This document shows positions 44,575-52,574 of a stretch of DNA of 64,000 nucleotides, piece after piece. The translations under genes were made by a program, and so were the position numbers. Position 1 is the first letter of the stretch. The number at the start of each line of letters is the position of its first letter. The notes below the pieces were generated by a model. It saw only the letters and a program-made list of their open reading frames with translations. It made no database searches and had not been told where the DNA came from. Source of the DNA: Stakelama marina (GTDB lineage: Bacteria > Pseudomonadota > Alphaproteobacteria > Sphingomonadales > Sphingomonadaceae); assembly GCF_018122655.1 (NCBI RefSeq), contig NZ_JAGRQC010000004.1, positions 124,001 to 188,000 of the forward strand. Direction: 5' to 3'.

Positions 44575-44735
44575 AAATTTTCTGGCGGGGCATGAGCCAT
44601 CCTTGGGCTGGCCCCGGAATCGCGTTGAGCTATCGATTTCCGGCGGCGCGCTCTTTCTTCCTGCAGCGATGCCGATGGCGGCGCGTCAAGGCACGGCCGT
44701 CCACGCTAAGTGCGCCTAATATTCAGCGCGTCAAA

Positions 44736-45008
44736 TCAGGAAAACCGGGCCTGGAAAAACCGGTGCAGCGGGACCGCGATGAGTGCGATGTACCAGCCGT
44801 AGAGAAAACTGCCCACCGCTCCTGCGAGAAATCCCGACAGGGTCAGCCATTCGAACCATGGCAGCAACGGAGCCCAGGCTTGGTGCATGTGAAACCGCTC
44901 GGGTGCAAGCGCCCCGAAAGCAATGCATAGGAGGTAGCTGACAAGCAGGAACACGCTGAGCGTCCAGCCCCATGCGAATATCGAGTTCTTGATTGATCCT
45001 TTTACCAT
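44736..45008 (-). CDS. DUF5676-type small membrane protein
   Basis: The 90-residue protein has two membrane helices (about residues 12-32 and 52-78) separated by a polar loop with HMHQAWAPLLPWFEWL. The second helix region reads TLSGFLAGAVGSFLYGWYIALIAVPLHRFF, which fits the DUF5676 family found in metal-resistance islands. A GGGAGAAAT box precedes the ATG at 45008. The function is unknown; it may be a transporter partner. Confidence 0.7.
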   Translation of the reverse strand: MVKGSIKNSIFAWGWTLSVFLLVSYLLCIAFGALAPERFHMHQAWAPLLPWFEWLTLSGFLAGAVGSFLYGWYIALIAVPLHRFFQARFS

Positions 45009-45052
45009 CGCATTTCTCCCACTTCGTGCGTCCTAAAATTATGCAAACGGAA

Positions 45053-45088
45053 GGGTCCGGGACCGTCGGGGCAGCCGGCCCCGGACCC
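45053..45088 (-). terminator. GC-rich inverted repeat below the methyltransferase-DUF411 operon
   Basis: GGGTCCGGG (45053-45061) pairs with CCCGGACCC (45080-45088) around an 18-base loop. On the minus strand it is followed by TTCCGTTTGC, a weak T-tract. It could terminate the DUF411 transcript or control the small membrane gene below it. Confidence 0.4.
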
Positions 45089-45219
45089 AGCGGGATGATC
45101 GACAGGCATCTTAGCGCCCGTCCCGGTGTCCCGGGCTTCTGTGTTGTTCCCGCGCGATTGTTCTTCAACGAGACATCGCCCTTATTTCTCGCGCGGCCAC
45201 TGGCGTCAGTTCCTTACAA

Positions 45220-45684
45220 TCACCGATAAGATGCGAAGACGCTCTGTCCGGTCGGACCAAAGGCGATGACCTCATAGGGCTGGATCCGGTTTCCGGCCTC
45301 CATGCCGGGCGATCCCAGAGGCATTCCCGGAACCGCTAGACCGGCAACGCCGTCGGGCCGCTCGCGCAAAAGTCGGGCGACGGCTTCGGCGGGCACGTGA
45401 CCTTCGATGATGTATCCATCGACCTCCATCGTGTGGCACGACCACAATTCTTCCGGTACGCCGCGCGCTGTCTTGATCGCCGCCATGTCGTTGCTATCGA
45501 CCGATGCCACCTTCGCGTTCATCCCATCTTCAAGATGGCCTGCCCAGTTGAGACAGCATCCACATCCGGGGTCCCTGAACATCGTATAGGTCGCTGCCTG
45601 AGCCACGTTCGAACAGGCTGCCAGCACGAGCAAGGCCGCGCCGCTAACCGATCGCCGGAACAGGGCAGGCTTTTTCCAGATCAT
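45220..45684 (-). CDS. DUF411 periplasmic metal-binding protein
   Basis: The 154-residue protein has a lipoprotein or Sec signal (SVSGAALLVLAACSNVAQA) and the DUF411 domain: YTMFRDPGCGCCLNWAGHLED, GVPEELWSCHTMEVDGYIIEGHVPAEAVARLL and LAVPGMPLGSPGME. The CGCC pair and conserved Cys, His and Met residues suggest copper binding; DUF411 proteins are frequent in copper and silver islands. The ATG at 45684 overlaps the end of the methyltransferase gene as ATGA and is translated from the same message. Confidence 0.87.
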   Translation of the reverse strand: MIWKKPALFRRSVSGAALLVLAACSNVAQAATYTMFRDPGCGCCLNWAGHLEDGMNAKVASVDSNDMAAIKTARGVPEELWSCHTMEVDGYIIEGHVPAEAVARLLRERPDGVAGLAVPGMPLGSPGMEAGNRIQPYEVIAFGPTGQSVFASYR

Positions 45685-46385
45685 TGTGCAATTCCTTTCT
45701 TGTATCCGCGCCATAGCGAGATCGTCCCGGTCACCGTCGGGAACCGGTGGAGCAGGCATGGCTCGGTGAAGATTTCGGCGAACAGTTTTTCGACCTCGCC
45801 GTCGGCGCTGGGCTGCGTGTCGCTTACGCCGTCAAGCGACTGGACGGTCGCCCGGAAGAGGCTCCGCATGAGTGGGCTATCCTGCTTCATATAATCGGCG
45901 ATCAAGACGGTTCCGCCTGGCACGAGCAAGCTTTCGATGGTTTCCAGGATTGCCTGCTTCTTGCGCAAGGGAACCTGGTGAAGGACGAGGCTGCTGACGA
46001 TCTTGTTCGGCCGCCACCCTGCGGGCAGCTCGAGGCTTTCGAGAAAGCCATTGTGCCATTTCACGAGATCGGCTCCCGCGCCAAACTTGCGCCGCGCAAG
46101 CGCAAGCGCCTCCTGGTCGGGTTCGACACCGATCAGACCCGCTTCCGGACAATCCGTCATCAAAGCCTTGAGAAGAGTGCCGGTTCCGCTGCCAACATCG
46201 ATCACCCGGTCGCCGGGGACAAGGTGCAGTTCTTCGACAATCCTTTGTCGCCAGAGATGTTCGCGGGTGAACAGACCGATCGCCCGGTCGTAAAGGGGCG
46301 TCAGAAAGCTCTTGCCAAGAAGAGGCGTAAATTCGCCGTGATCTTCAGGTGCGGTGATATTGTTCACGAGCTGGTTCCCATTCAT
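45681..46385 (-). CDS. Class I SAM-dependent methyltransferase
   Basis: The 234-residue cytoplasmic protein has a standard methyltransferase fold. The SAM-binding motif is VIDVGSGTGTLL, followed by LIGVEPDQEALALARRKF, the VSSLVLHQVP post-I region and VLIADYMKQ. The substrate is unknown; relatives act on lipids, quinones or metalloid compounds. It is first in an operon with the DUF411 gene and is read from the minus-strand ECF-like promoter at 46423-46450, back to back with the cnrYXH promoter. The link to metal stress rests on this location. Confidence 0.85.
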   Translation of the reverse strand: MNGNQLVNNITAPEDHGEFTPLLGKSFLTPLYDRAIGLFTREHLWRQRIVEELHLVPGDRVIDVGSGTGTLLKALMTDCPEAGLIGVEPDQEALALARRKFGAGADLVKWHNGFLESLELPAGWRPNKIVSSLVLHQVPLRKKQAILETIESLLVPGGTVLIADYMKQDSPLMRSLFRATVQSLDGVSDTQPSADGEVEKLFAEIFTEPCLLHRFPTVTGTISLWRGYKKGIAQ

Positions 46386-46422
46386 CCCGGGTTCGACCCG
46401 ATTCTGACAGACCCGTCTCGGT

Positions 46423-46450
46423 TACGTATGGCGGTGGACATTCCCTCAAA
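46423..46450 (-). promoter_or_regulatory. ECF-type promoter motif before the methyltransferase-DUF411 operon
   Basis: On the minus strand TTTGAGGGAATG is followed, 16 bases after TTTGAGGG, by CGTA. The -10-like CGTA ends 38 bases before the methyltransferase start. It is divergent from the cnrYXH motif eight bases away, so one short region would fire in both directions. Confidence 0.72.
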
Positions 46451-46458
46451 AAAAGAAG

Positions 46459-46486
46459 TTTAAGGGATTGTGCAGGCGAGCGCGTA
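46459..46486 (+). promoter_or_regulatory. ECF-type promoter motif before cnrYXH-like genes
   Basis: TTTAAGGGATTG at 46459-46470 is followed by CGCGTA ending at 46486. The pattern aligns without gaps to the copA promoter motif (20 of 28 bases identical). It ends 33 bases before the ATG of the cnrY-like gene, implying autoregulation of the sigma factor. Confidence 0.75.
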
Positions 46487-46518
46487 TAGGACACGTGCGA
46501 CCCACAGGAGTTTTTCGG

Positions 46519-46815
46519 ATGCGTGACAATCACTCTCTTGATGCGGTGCTCGGAACGCTTTCCGCCACCGCCGCCAACGAGGTCCCAGCCGACTTCATGG
46601 ATGGCGTTTGGCAGCGCGCCGGACAGCTTGGCGAAATCGCCGACCGACGCCGCCGGACGGCCCTTTTCGTCGGTCTGTTCGTCGTCGGGCTTGGAGCTGG
46701 CGCCGGAACGAGCGGTTGGCCCGGCGGCTATGGCACGTCTTCCGCGTCATTTGGCGAGGGTCTTATCCTCGGCGAACAGCTGTCCCCATCGGCGCTCCTC
46801 CATGTGGAGCAATAG
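46519..46815 (+). CDS. CnrY-like anti-sigma factor
   Basis: The 98-residue protein has a short cytosolic N-terminus (about 45 residues, with EVPADFMDGVWQRAGQLGEIADRRRR) and one membrane helix near residues 47-62 (ALFVGLFVVGLGAGAG), then a short periplasmic tail. Size and layout equal those of CnrY, which holds its ECF sigma factor at the membrane until the sensor CnrX signals metal. The order anti-sigma, sensor, sigma matches cnrYXH. Sequence identity to CnrY cannot be judged here. The ATG follows an AGGAG box. Confidence 0.75.
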   Translation: MRDNHSLDAVLGTLSATAANEVPADFMDGVWQRAGQLGEIADRRRRTALFVGLFVVGLGAGAGTSGWPGGYGTSSASFGEGLILGEQLSPSALLHVEQ

Positions 46816-46818
46816 GGT

Positions 46819-47253
46819 TTGAAGACGACGCATATCGTTCTCGCGGTGCTTCTCGCAGCACTTGCAGGATGCCTCGGCGCGATTGCCGCGGATCGCTGGG
46901 CCAGTCACGAGGCCGGCTCCGGCCTCCACGATTTCGTGCACGACGAGCTCACCCTGACGGCCGACCAGGAGCAGCGTCTCGATGCGCTCGAGGCCCGTTT
47001 CGCTGTCGAAAGGGCACGGCTCGAAGGATCGGCGCGCGTAGCCAATGCCCGGCTCGCCCAGGCGATGGAAAACGAGCATGAATACGGCCCCGAGGTCTCG
47101 GCCGCGATCGACGAGGTGCATGCACGCATGGGCGATCTGCAGAAAGCAACGGTGCGCCATGTCTTCGACATGCGCGAAATTCTCGAACCCGATCAGCAAC
47201 GCCAGTTCGACCGCAAGGTCTCCGACGCCCTGACCCGCGACCCGCGCGACTGA
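46819..47253 (+). CDS. CnrX-like periplasmic metal sensor
   Basis: The 144-residue protein has an N-terminal membrane anchor (residues 5-24) and a helical periplasmic sensor domain of the CnrX/CpxP type. His37, His41, Glu58, His114 and Met118 have exactly the spacing of the CnrX metal ligands I know (His42, His46, Glu63, His119, Met123), each shifted by five. The motifs are GLHDFVHDELTLTADQEQRLDALEARF and TVRHVFDMREIL. CnrX releases the anti-sigma when it binds Ni or Co. Start is TTG at 46819; it follows the anti-sigma gene by three bases. Confidence 0.82.
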   Translation: MKTTHIVLAVLLAALAGCLGAIAADRWASHEAGSGLHDFVHDELTLTADQEQRLDALEARFAVERARLEGSARVANARLAQAMENEHEYGPEVSAAIDEVHARMGDLQKATVRHVFDMREILEPDQQRQFDRKVSDALTRDPRD

Positions 47254-47259
47254 AGCGCC

Positions 47260-47820
47260 ATGTCGGGGGCGGGCGACAATCCGGACGAGGCCCTTGTCTC
47301 GCAGGCAAGGGCCGGAAGCAAGCGGGCTTTCAGCAAGCTCGTCGAGCATGAAACGGGTCGGCTTCTCGCGCTCGCGACACGCATGCTTTCCTCTCCTTCT
47401 CAGGCGGAGGACGTTGTTCAGGACAGCCTCGCTTCGGTGTGGCTGACGCGCCATCGGCTCGATCCGGACAAGCCGATCGGACCCTATCTGACAACCGTCG
47501 TCCTCAACCGCTGCCGGGACCGTTTGCGCAGGCGCAAGGTCGCGGGCTTTTTCGGACTGTCGGGCGATGACGAACTCCATTCCATCGCCGACGATTTGCC
47601 GGGTCCTGAAACGTCGGCCGTTTCCAGGGAAGAGCTCAATCTCGTTCAGGCCGAGATCGCGCGAATGCCCGTAAGGCTGCGCGAAGCCCTCGTGCTCGTG
47701 ACCATTGAGGGGCGTAGCCAGGCCGAGGCGGCCGATCTTCTCGGAACGACCGAAAAGGCGATCGAAACGCGCGTATACCGCGCGCGCAACAGACTGAAGG
47801 AGCGCTTCGAAAAACTTTGA
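47260..47820 (+). CDS. ECF-family RNA polymerase sigma factor (CnrH-like)
   Basis: The 186-residue protein has the sigma-70 region 2 (LALATRMLSSPSQAEDVVQDSLASVWLTR, binding -10) and region 4 with helix-turn-helix (LREALVLVTIEGRSQAEAADLLGTTEKAIETRVYRARNRLKERF, binding -35). It should direct RNA polymerase to the TTTGAGGG-N16-CGTA promoters in this cargo. It lies six bases after the sensor gene, completing an anti-sigma/sensor/sigma operon. The copA promoter motif begins at the end of this gene (47816). Confidence 0.92.
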   Translation: MSGAGDNPDEALVSQARAGSKRAFSKLVEHETGRLLALATRMLSSPSQAEDVVQDSLASVWLTRHRLDPDKPIGPYLTTVVLNRCRDRLRRRKVAGFFGLSGDDELHSIADDLPGPETSAVSREELNLVQAEIARMPVRLREALVLVTIEGRSQAEAADLLGTTEKAIETRVYRARNRLKERFEKL

Positions 47821-47843
47821 GGGGTTGGACGGGAGGGCGCGTA
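47816..47843 (+). promoter_or_regulatory. ECF-type promoter motif before copA-copB
   Basis: TTTGAGGGGTTG (47816-47827) and CGCGTA (ending 47843) repeat the cnrYXH motif with the same 16-base gap. The motif starts within the last codons of the sigma-factor gene and ends 33 bases before the copA start, exactly the distance found for cnrYXH. Confidence 0.75.
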
Positions 47844-47875
47844 GTAGATAGTATACGTTTTTCAGGAGCACAAGT

Positions 47876-49630
47876 ATGATCACCGTTAATCGACGCAAAC
47901 TTCTTGGGGCAGGAGCTACCGGAATGGGTCTGCTGGGCCTGGCCGGTGTCGTTCCGGCTTGGGCTCGCGGTGGTGACCTGCTGTCCGGGGTTGCACGCAA
48001 GGGCTTTGATGAGGTGAGCGGCTCCAACATAGACCTGACAGTTGCCCGCTCGGCTTTCTCCACTGGCAACAAGCGAGGCGGCGCGATTGCCGTCAATGGG
48101 AGCATCCCGGGACCGCTCCTCCGCCTGCGTGAGGGAACCACCGTCCGCCTCAACGTTCACAACCAGCTGGAGGAAGATACCTCGATCCATTGGCACGGGC
48201 TCCTGGTCCCCTTCCAGCTCGATGGCGTCCCGGGCGTAAGCTTTCCCGGCATCAAGCCGGGCGAGACCTTCACCGCCGAATTCCCGGTGCGGCAGTCGGG
48301 CACCTACTGGTGGCACTCGCATAGCGGACTGCAGGAACAGGCGGGTCATTACGGTCCGATCGTAGTCGATCCTGCGGTCCCCGATCCGGTGCAGGCAGAC
48401 CGTGAATATATCGTGGTGCTGAGCGAATTCAGCGAGACAGATCCAAATGTGCTCTACGAAAAATTGAAAAAGAGTGCTGATTATTTCAACTACGAGCAAC
48501 CAACATGGACGGATGACTACCCGCTTAGTGGAGCGCAGAGAAGGAATTGGGCAAGGATGCGAATGTCGCCCGTTGATATATTAGACATTACGGGATCCAC
48601 GTTCACTTATCTCATCAATGGCCACGGACCGGCGGACAATCTTGAATTCAACTTCCAGCCCGGCGAACGCGTTCGATTGCGTTTCATAAACTCTGGCGCC
48701 GCCACCTATTTCAACATCCGTATACCCGGCCTCCCTATGACCGTGGTTCAGGCCGATGGGCAAAATGTCGAGCCGGTCGAAGTGGATGAATTCCAGATAG
48801 GCATTGCAGAAACTTACGATGTGATTGTGACCCCGGACAATGACGCCGCTTACACGCTGGTGGCGGAGTCGATGGACCGCTCGGGCATGGGTATCGCTAC
48901 GCTTGCGAGCGCACCCGGCGCGCGCGCAGCGATTCCACCGCTACGCGACCCACCGTTGCTGACCATGGCAGATATGGGCATGGGCGGCATGGCCGGTATG
49001 GCTGGTATGGGGGGCGGCTCAGAAAGCATGCCCGGAAATTCGAGCGGCCAAGGAGCGGCCCGGCCGGGAATGCGCGATACGTCCAGATTGCCAGCGGATG
49101 TCGAGGTGGGTCCGGGGCTTGCAATGGTGTCAGCGAACCCTGTCGACCGCACCGGAGACCCAGGCGTTGGCCTTTCCGATGTCCCGCACCGAACACTCGA
49201 TTATCGCAAACTGCGCTCACTCACCCCCAATGTTGACCGACGGACTCCCTCGCGGCGGATGGAAATCCATCTAACCAGCAATATGGAGCGCTACATGTGG
49301 TCCTTCGACGGCAAGAAGTTCTCAGCCGTCTCCGACGAGCCGATCCGCTTCGCCTATAACGAGCGCGTACGGGTGAAGCTGATCAACGACACGATGATGA
49401 CCCACCCGATCCATTTGCACGGGCATTTCTTTGAACTGGTCAATGGCGCACCTGCGGATCGCCAACCGCTCAAGCACACGGTTAACGTGCAGCCCGGCGG
49501 TAGTGTGGAATTCGACCTGACGGCAGACGAGCCGGGCGACTGGGCCTTCCACTGCCACATTCTCTATCATATGGTCGCGGGGATGTTTCAGATCGTCTCG
49601 GTTGCCAATCCGGTCGGAGAAGGCGCATGA
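47876..49630 (+). CDS. copA: CopA/PcoA-type copper-resistance multicopper oxidase
   Basis: The 584-residue periplasmic oxidase has a twin-arginine signal (Arg6-Arg7 in VNRRKLLGAG) and copper-site blocks HWHGLLVPFQLDGVPG, YWWHSHSGLQEQAGHYG, HPIHLHGHFFELV and FHCHILYHMVAGMF. A Met-rich stretch (MGMGGMAGMAGMGGGSESM) fits copper-binding oxidases of the PcoA/CopA family. It lies downstream of the ECF sigma operon and is followed by copB with an ATGA overlap. A ribosome-binding box CAGGAG is near the ATG. Confidence 0.93.
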   Translation: MITVNRRKLLGAGATGMGLLGLAGVVPAWARGGDLLSGVARKGFDEVSGSNIDLTVARSAFSTGNKRGGAIAVNGSIPGPLLRLREGTTVRLNVHNQLEEDTSIHWHGLLVPFQLDGVPGVSFPGIKPGETFTAEFPVRQSGTYWWHSHSGLQEQAGHYGPIVVDPAVPDPVQADREYIVVLSEFSETDPNVLYEKLKKSADYFNYEQPTWTDDYPLSGAQRRNWARMRMSPVDILDITGSTFTYLINGHGPADNLEFNFQPGERVRLRFINSGAATYFNIRIPGLPMTVVQADGQNVEPVEVDEFQIGIAETYDVIVTPDNDAAYTLVAESMDRSGMGIATLASAPGARAAIPPLRDPPLLTMADMGMGGMAGMAGMGGGSESMPGNSSGQGAARPGMRDTSRLPADVEVGPGLAMVSANPVDRTGDPGVGLSDVPHRTLDYRKLRSLTPNVDRRTPSRRMEIHLTSNMERYMWSFDGKKFSAVSDEPIRFAYNERVRVKLINDTMMTHPIHLHGHFFELVNGAPADRQPLKHTVNVQPGGSVEFDLTADEPGDWAFHCHILYHMVAGMFQIVSVANPVGEGA

Positions 49631-50832
49631 AAACCGCTGTTGCAAGCCTGCTCGCATCGGTCGCAGTCAGCACAGTTCTCGCCTCCCCCGCGGCGGCGCA
49701 GCATGCCGGTCATTCGCTGGCGGAACCGCAGCAGAGTGCTGACGCCAAGACAAAGTGCGAGGAAGAAGTCGCGCGCCATCGCGCTATGGGGCATCCGGTA
49801 ACAGATGGAGCATGCGAACCGGCTGCTCAGCCTGAAGCCGCCATGGACCACTCCAAGATGGGTCACATGGCCATGGATCACGGCTCAATGCCGCAGGGCA
49901 GGCCTGCCGAAGGCGCGATCGATCATTCGCAGATGAACCACGGCGATATGGGGCAGTCTGAAACCGACACCTCGTCGATGGACAATGGGCAGATGGATCA
50001 CAGCCAGATGAACCATGGGCAGACGGGCTCACAGGTCATGCAGGGGATGGACCATTCGGCGATGCAGATGGGCTCGAATGCCGATATCCCGCTCCTTCCG
50101 CCTCCGCCCGAAGCCGGGAGCGGCCCCGCCCGTGCGGCGGTCTCTATCTGGGGTGAGCAAGCCATGGCCGAAGCCCGCCAAGAACTCATCCGCGAGACCA
50201 ACGGAGGGACTCGTTTCTGGTTCCAGGGCGACCGGTTCGAGTATCAGGCCCGCAAAGGCGCGGATGGGTATTTTTGGGAAATCCAGGGCTATTACGGCGG
50301 CGATATCGACAAGTTCTGGTTCCGCTCGGAGGGCGAAGGTGTCTTCGGCAACAAAGTGGAGAAAGCCGAAGTTCAAGGGCTGTGGAGCCATGCCATCGCA
50401 CCCTTCTTCGATTTTCAGGCAGGTATCCGGCAGGACCTTACAGGACCGGAGCGGACCTATGCGGTGGTCGGCTTCCAGGGGCTTGCTCCCTACAAATTCG
50501 AGGTGACCGGAGCGGCGTTTGTTTCGAACACCGGCGACTTGACCGCGCGGCTCGAAGGCGAACTCGACCAAAAGATTACGCAGCGCCTGATCCTGCAGCC
50601 GCGTGCCGAGATCAATCTATCGGCACAGGACGTGCCCGAACTGGGAATAGGTGCCGGAATCGACCGGTTCGAAACCGGAATTCGCCTGCGCTACGAGTTT
50701 GCCCGTGAATTTGCACCATATGTCGGCATATCGCAGGGATGGCGTCTCGGCAGAAGCGCGGATTTTGCGCGGGCCGCCGGAGAGGATCCGAGCGTCACCA
50801 ATTATGTCGTCGGCATAAGGTTCTGGTTCTGA
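49627..50832 (+). CDS. copB: CopB/PcoB-type outer-membrane copper-resistance protein
   Basis: The 401-residue protein has a signal peptide (ending AAAQHAG), a long Met/His-rich linker with repeated MDHSxM-type motifs (residues about 55-145) and a C-terminal beta-barrel domain (PEAGSGPARAAVSIWGEQAMAEARQELIRE … ending VTNYVVGIRFWF). The linker should bind periplasmic copper and the barrel sits in the outer membrane. Its ATG overlaps the end of copA as ATGA, so the two proteins are made together. Confidence 0.92.
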   Translation: MKTAVASLLASVAVSTVLASPAAAQHAGHSLAEPQQSADAKTKCEEEVARHRAMGHPVTDGACEPAAQPEAAMDHSKMGHMAMDHGSMPQGRPAEGAIDHSQMNHGDMGQSETDTSSMDNGQMDHSQMNHGQTGSQVMQGMDHSAMQMGSNADIPLLPPPPEAGSGPARAAVSIWGEQAMAEARQELIRETNGGTRFWFQGDRFEYQARKGADGYFWEIQGYYGGDIDKFWFRSEGEGVFGNKVEKAEVQGLWSHAIAPFFDFQAGIRQDLTGPERTYAVVGFQGLAPYKFEVTGAAFVSNTGDLTARLEGELDQKITQRLILQPRAEINLSAQDVPELGIGAGIDRFETGIRLRYEFAREFAPYVGISQGWRLGRSADFARAAGEDPSVTNYVVGIRFWF

Positions 50833-50913
50833 AGGCTTTTTTGGGGGATCGAACGGCATGAGTACGATAAGTAAGAATCAGCAAGGTCGTATCCACAAAG
50901 AAGGCGCCGTTGC

Positions 50914-51654
50914 ATGGCTATGATCGACTGGTTGGCAAACCATCTGGTGTTTCTGGCTACACCGACATTCGCTATCTCCTGGTTTGTTTTGGCTGCTTTC
51001 AGCGCCGTATTTATCGTATTCGACGTAATCGGAGCAAATCGTGGGCTAAATGCACCTTTAAAGGTCGTATGGCCGATCATCGTGATTTTCTTTTCTGTGG
51101 TGGGCCTGGCAATGTACCTTGCGACATCAAGGCCACCCGGCATTGGCCGAGTTCACGGTCAGGAGCCGAAGATGGAGCGTCTTACCGAATTTTCTCGGCC
51201 GAGATGGCGCAAGGTCGTCGCGTCCGCGACTCATTGTGTTGGCGGCGATGGTCTCGGGATCATGACTGCGATGGTCTATGCGAGGCTCAACAATTTCAGC
51301 TTCTGGTCGGAGTTCTGGTTCGAATACCTCGTGGGCTACCTATTTGGCTGGTTCGTTTTTCAGGTCTGGGCAATGCGGATGCATGACAACGGTTGGCTGA
51401 TGGCGCTCTGGAAAGGTGGTCGAGCCGAGTTTTTCTCGATGATCACCGTTATGGTTGGAATGGGCCTGGTCATGCGTTTTGTGACGCCTGCAACTGTCGG
51501 CGCAGAGCCGTTGCCCGATACCTACGCGTTCTGGACGTTCGGCGCCCTCGGCCTGATGGTCGGTTTTGCGTTTACCTATCCGATGAACTGGTGGCTGGTC
51601 GCGATTGGCTGGAAGCATGGGCAAGGACACGAAAGCATGCGGGACAATAGATGA
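50914..51654 (+). CDS. DUF4396 membrane protein
   Basis: The 246-residue protein has about six membrane helices. The DUF4396 signature is in SATHCVGGDGLGIMTAMVYARL and the C-terminal SMITVMVGMGLVMRF…GLMVGFAFTYPMNWWLVAIGWKHG. The conserved Cys and His in the membrane point to metal or redox binding, but the function is unknown. It is 81 bases downstream of copB; a weak AAGAAGG-type box precedes the ATG. Confidence 0.8.
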   Translation: MAMIDWLANHLVFLATPTFAISWFVLAAFSAVFIVFDVIGANRGLNAPLKVVWPIIVIFFSVVGLAMYLATSRPPGIGRVHGQEPKMERLTEFSRPRWRKVVASATHCVGGDGLGIMTAMVYARLNNFSFWSEFWFEYLVGYLFGWFVFQVWAMRMHDNGWLMALWKGGRAEFFSMITVMVGMGLVMRFVTPATVGAEPLPDTYAFWTFGALGLMVGFAFTYPMNWWLVAIGWKHGQGHESMRDNR

Positions 51655-51675
51655 CGCGCGCAAGGAGTGGGACAA

Positions 51676-52311
51676 ATGAAACTTATGCAAACGGTCAGCG
51701 CAGCAGTATTAGTGATGCTAGGTTCTGCCGCCGGTCTTGCGCAAGAGCGTGGTGGCAGCGGGATTGCGCCTTCATCGGCATCGGAACCAACAGAGGATCC
51801 TGTTGAGCTCGGTGGCGCTTTGTCAAAGCTCGAGCGCAGCTCAGCAGCTGCACTGGCCACCGGCGGGAAGAGGCGCAAGTCCATGGAGATGCTCGATGGC
51901 GCCCATCGTTTGGCTGCCATTCTGAAAGATGCAGGGTATCCGGGCGGAGCTGAACGGTTCCGTCGAATGTCGCAGGCACGGCACATGGTCCAGATTGGTC
52001 GCCCGAGCAATGCGGTCGGTATACTGCGTGACGATGCGCGGCGTTCACTGGGTTCGGGTACTTCGACCACAAGAAAACAGATCGAGCAAGCGGACTCTGG
52101 CAAGCTTGTCATAGACCTCGAAGGGCGCGAGGTCGGGAGAATCGAGAGTATCGATTTGAGCACGCGCGAGGTCATAGAAAAGAAGGGCGGCGTCCTAAAT
52201 CTGTTTGGTTTCTGGGATTACGGCAATCGGTTGCAGCGCCGACAGCCTCGCTGCTTTGTCCCCGGTAAGGAATATGTCGTTGATCTCTGCAGCCGCGTGG
52301 GTGCAAATTAG
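51676..52311 (+). CDS. Secreted hypothetical protein
   Basis: The 211-residue protein has a signal peptide (MKLMQTVSAAVLVMLGSAAGLAQ) and a soluble, charged mature part with an ALSKLERSSAAALATGGKRRKSMEMLDGAHRLAAILKDAG helix region and a C-terminal domain ending in CFVPGKEYVVDLCSRVGAN. Two cysteines near the end could form a disulfide. No family is recognised. The ATG at 51676 follows an AAGGAG box at nine bases; a GTG nine bases earlier is less likely. Confidence 0.65.
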   Translation: MKLMQTVSAAVLVMLGSAAGLAQERGGSGIAPSSASEPTEDPVELGGALSKLERSSAAALATGGKRRKSMEMLDGAHRLAAILKDAGYPGGAERFRRMSQARHMVQIGRPSNAVGILRDDARRSLGSGTSTTRKQIEQADSGKLVIDLEGREVGRIESIDLSTREVIEKKGGVLNLFGFWDYGNRLQRRQPRCFVPGKEYVVDLCSRVGAN

Positions 52312-52496
52312 TTCATCTGCTCGACGGATTGGGTAGTTCGCTTCAACCCAGGGGCCCGCTCTCGCGACTGAAATCATGATGCCGTTCTGCACGCTGTGCA
52401 GTGCCAAGAGACGAAAGCGCGCAAAGAGCGCAATCGTGCCGGCATCGGACGTGGTCCCGCGGGCGCATTTCTGACGCGTTGCTACAATCAAATTAA

Positions 52497-52524
52497 TGTG
52501 AGGGGCACCCGGCTGCCGTGCGTA
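52497..52524 (+). promoter_or_regulatory. ECF-type promoter motif before the DUF2231 gene
   Basis: TGTGAGGGGC at 52497-52506 and CGTA at 52521-52524 have the same 16-base gap as the other four motifs. The first T is followed by G instead of T, so it is one base weaker. It lies 51 bases before the DUF2231 ATG. Confidence 0.6.
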
Positions 52525-52574
52525 TCAGGAGCACAGGTCGCACTTTAACTGCTGGGTCGGGAGACATACGAGAC

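Noticed and set aside
46747..48153. Minus-strand frame of 468 codons
   Set aside because: Antisense to the cnrX, sigma and copA genes, all of which have family motifs.
50841..50870. Possible sixth ECF-type promoter before the DUF4396 gene
   Set aside because: A TTTGGGGG-like tract is present, but CGTA is missing at the fixed distance; only ACGATA is found, off by position and sequence.
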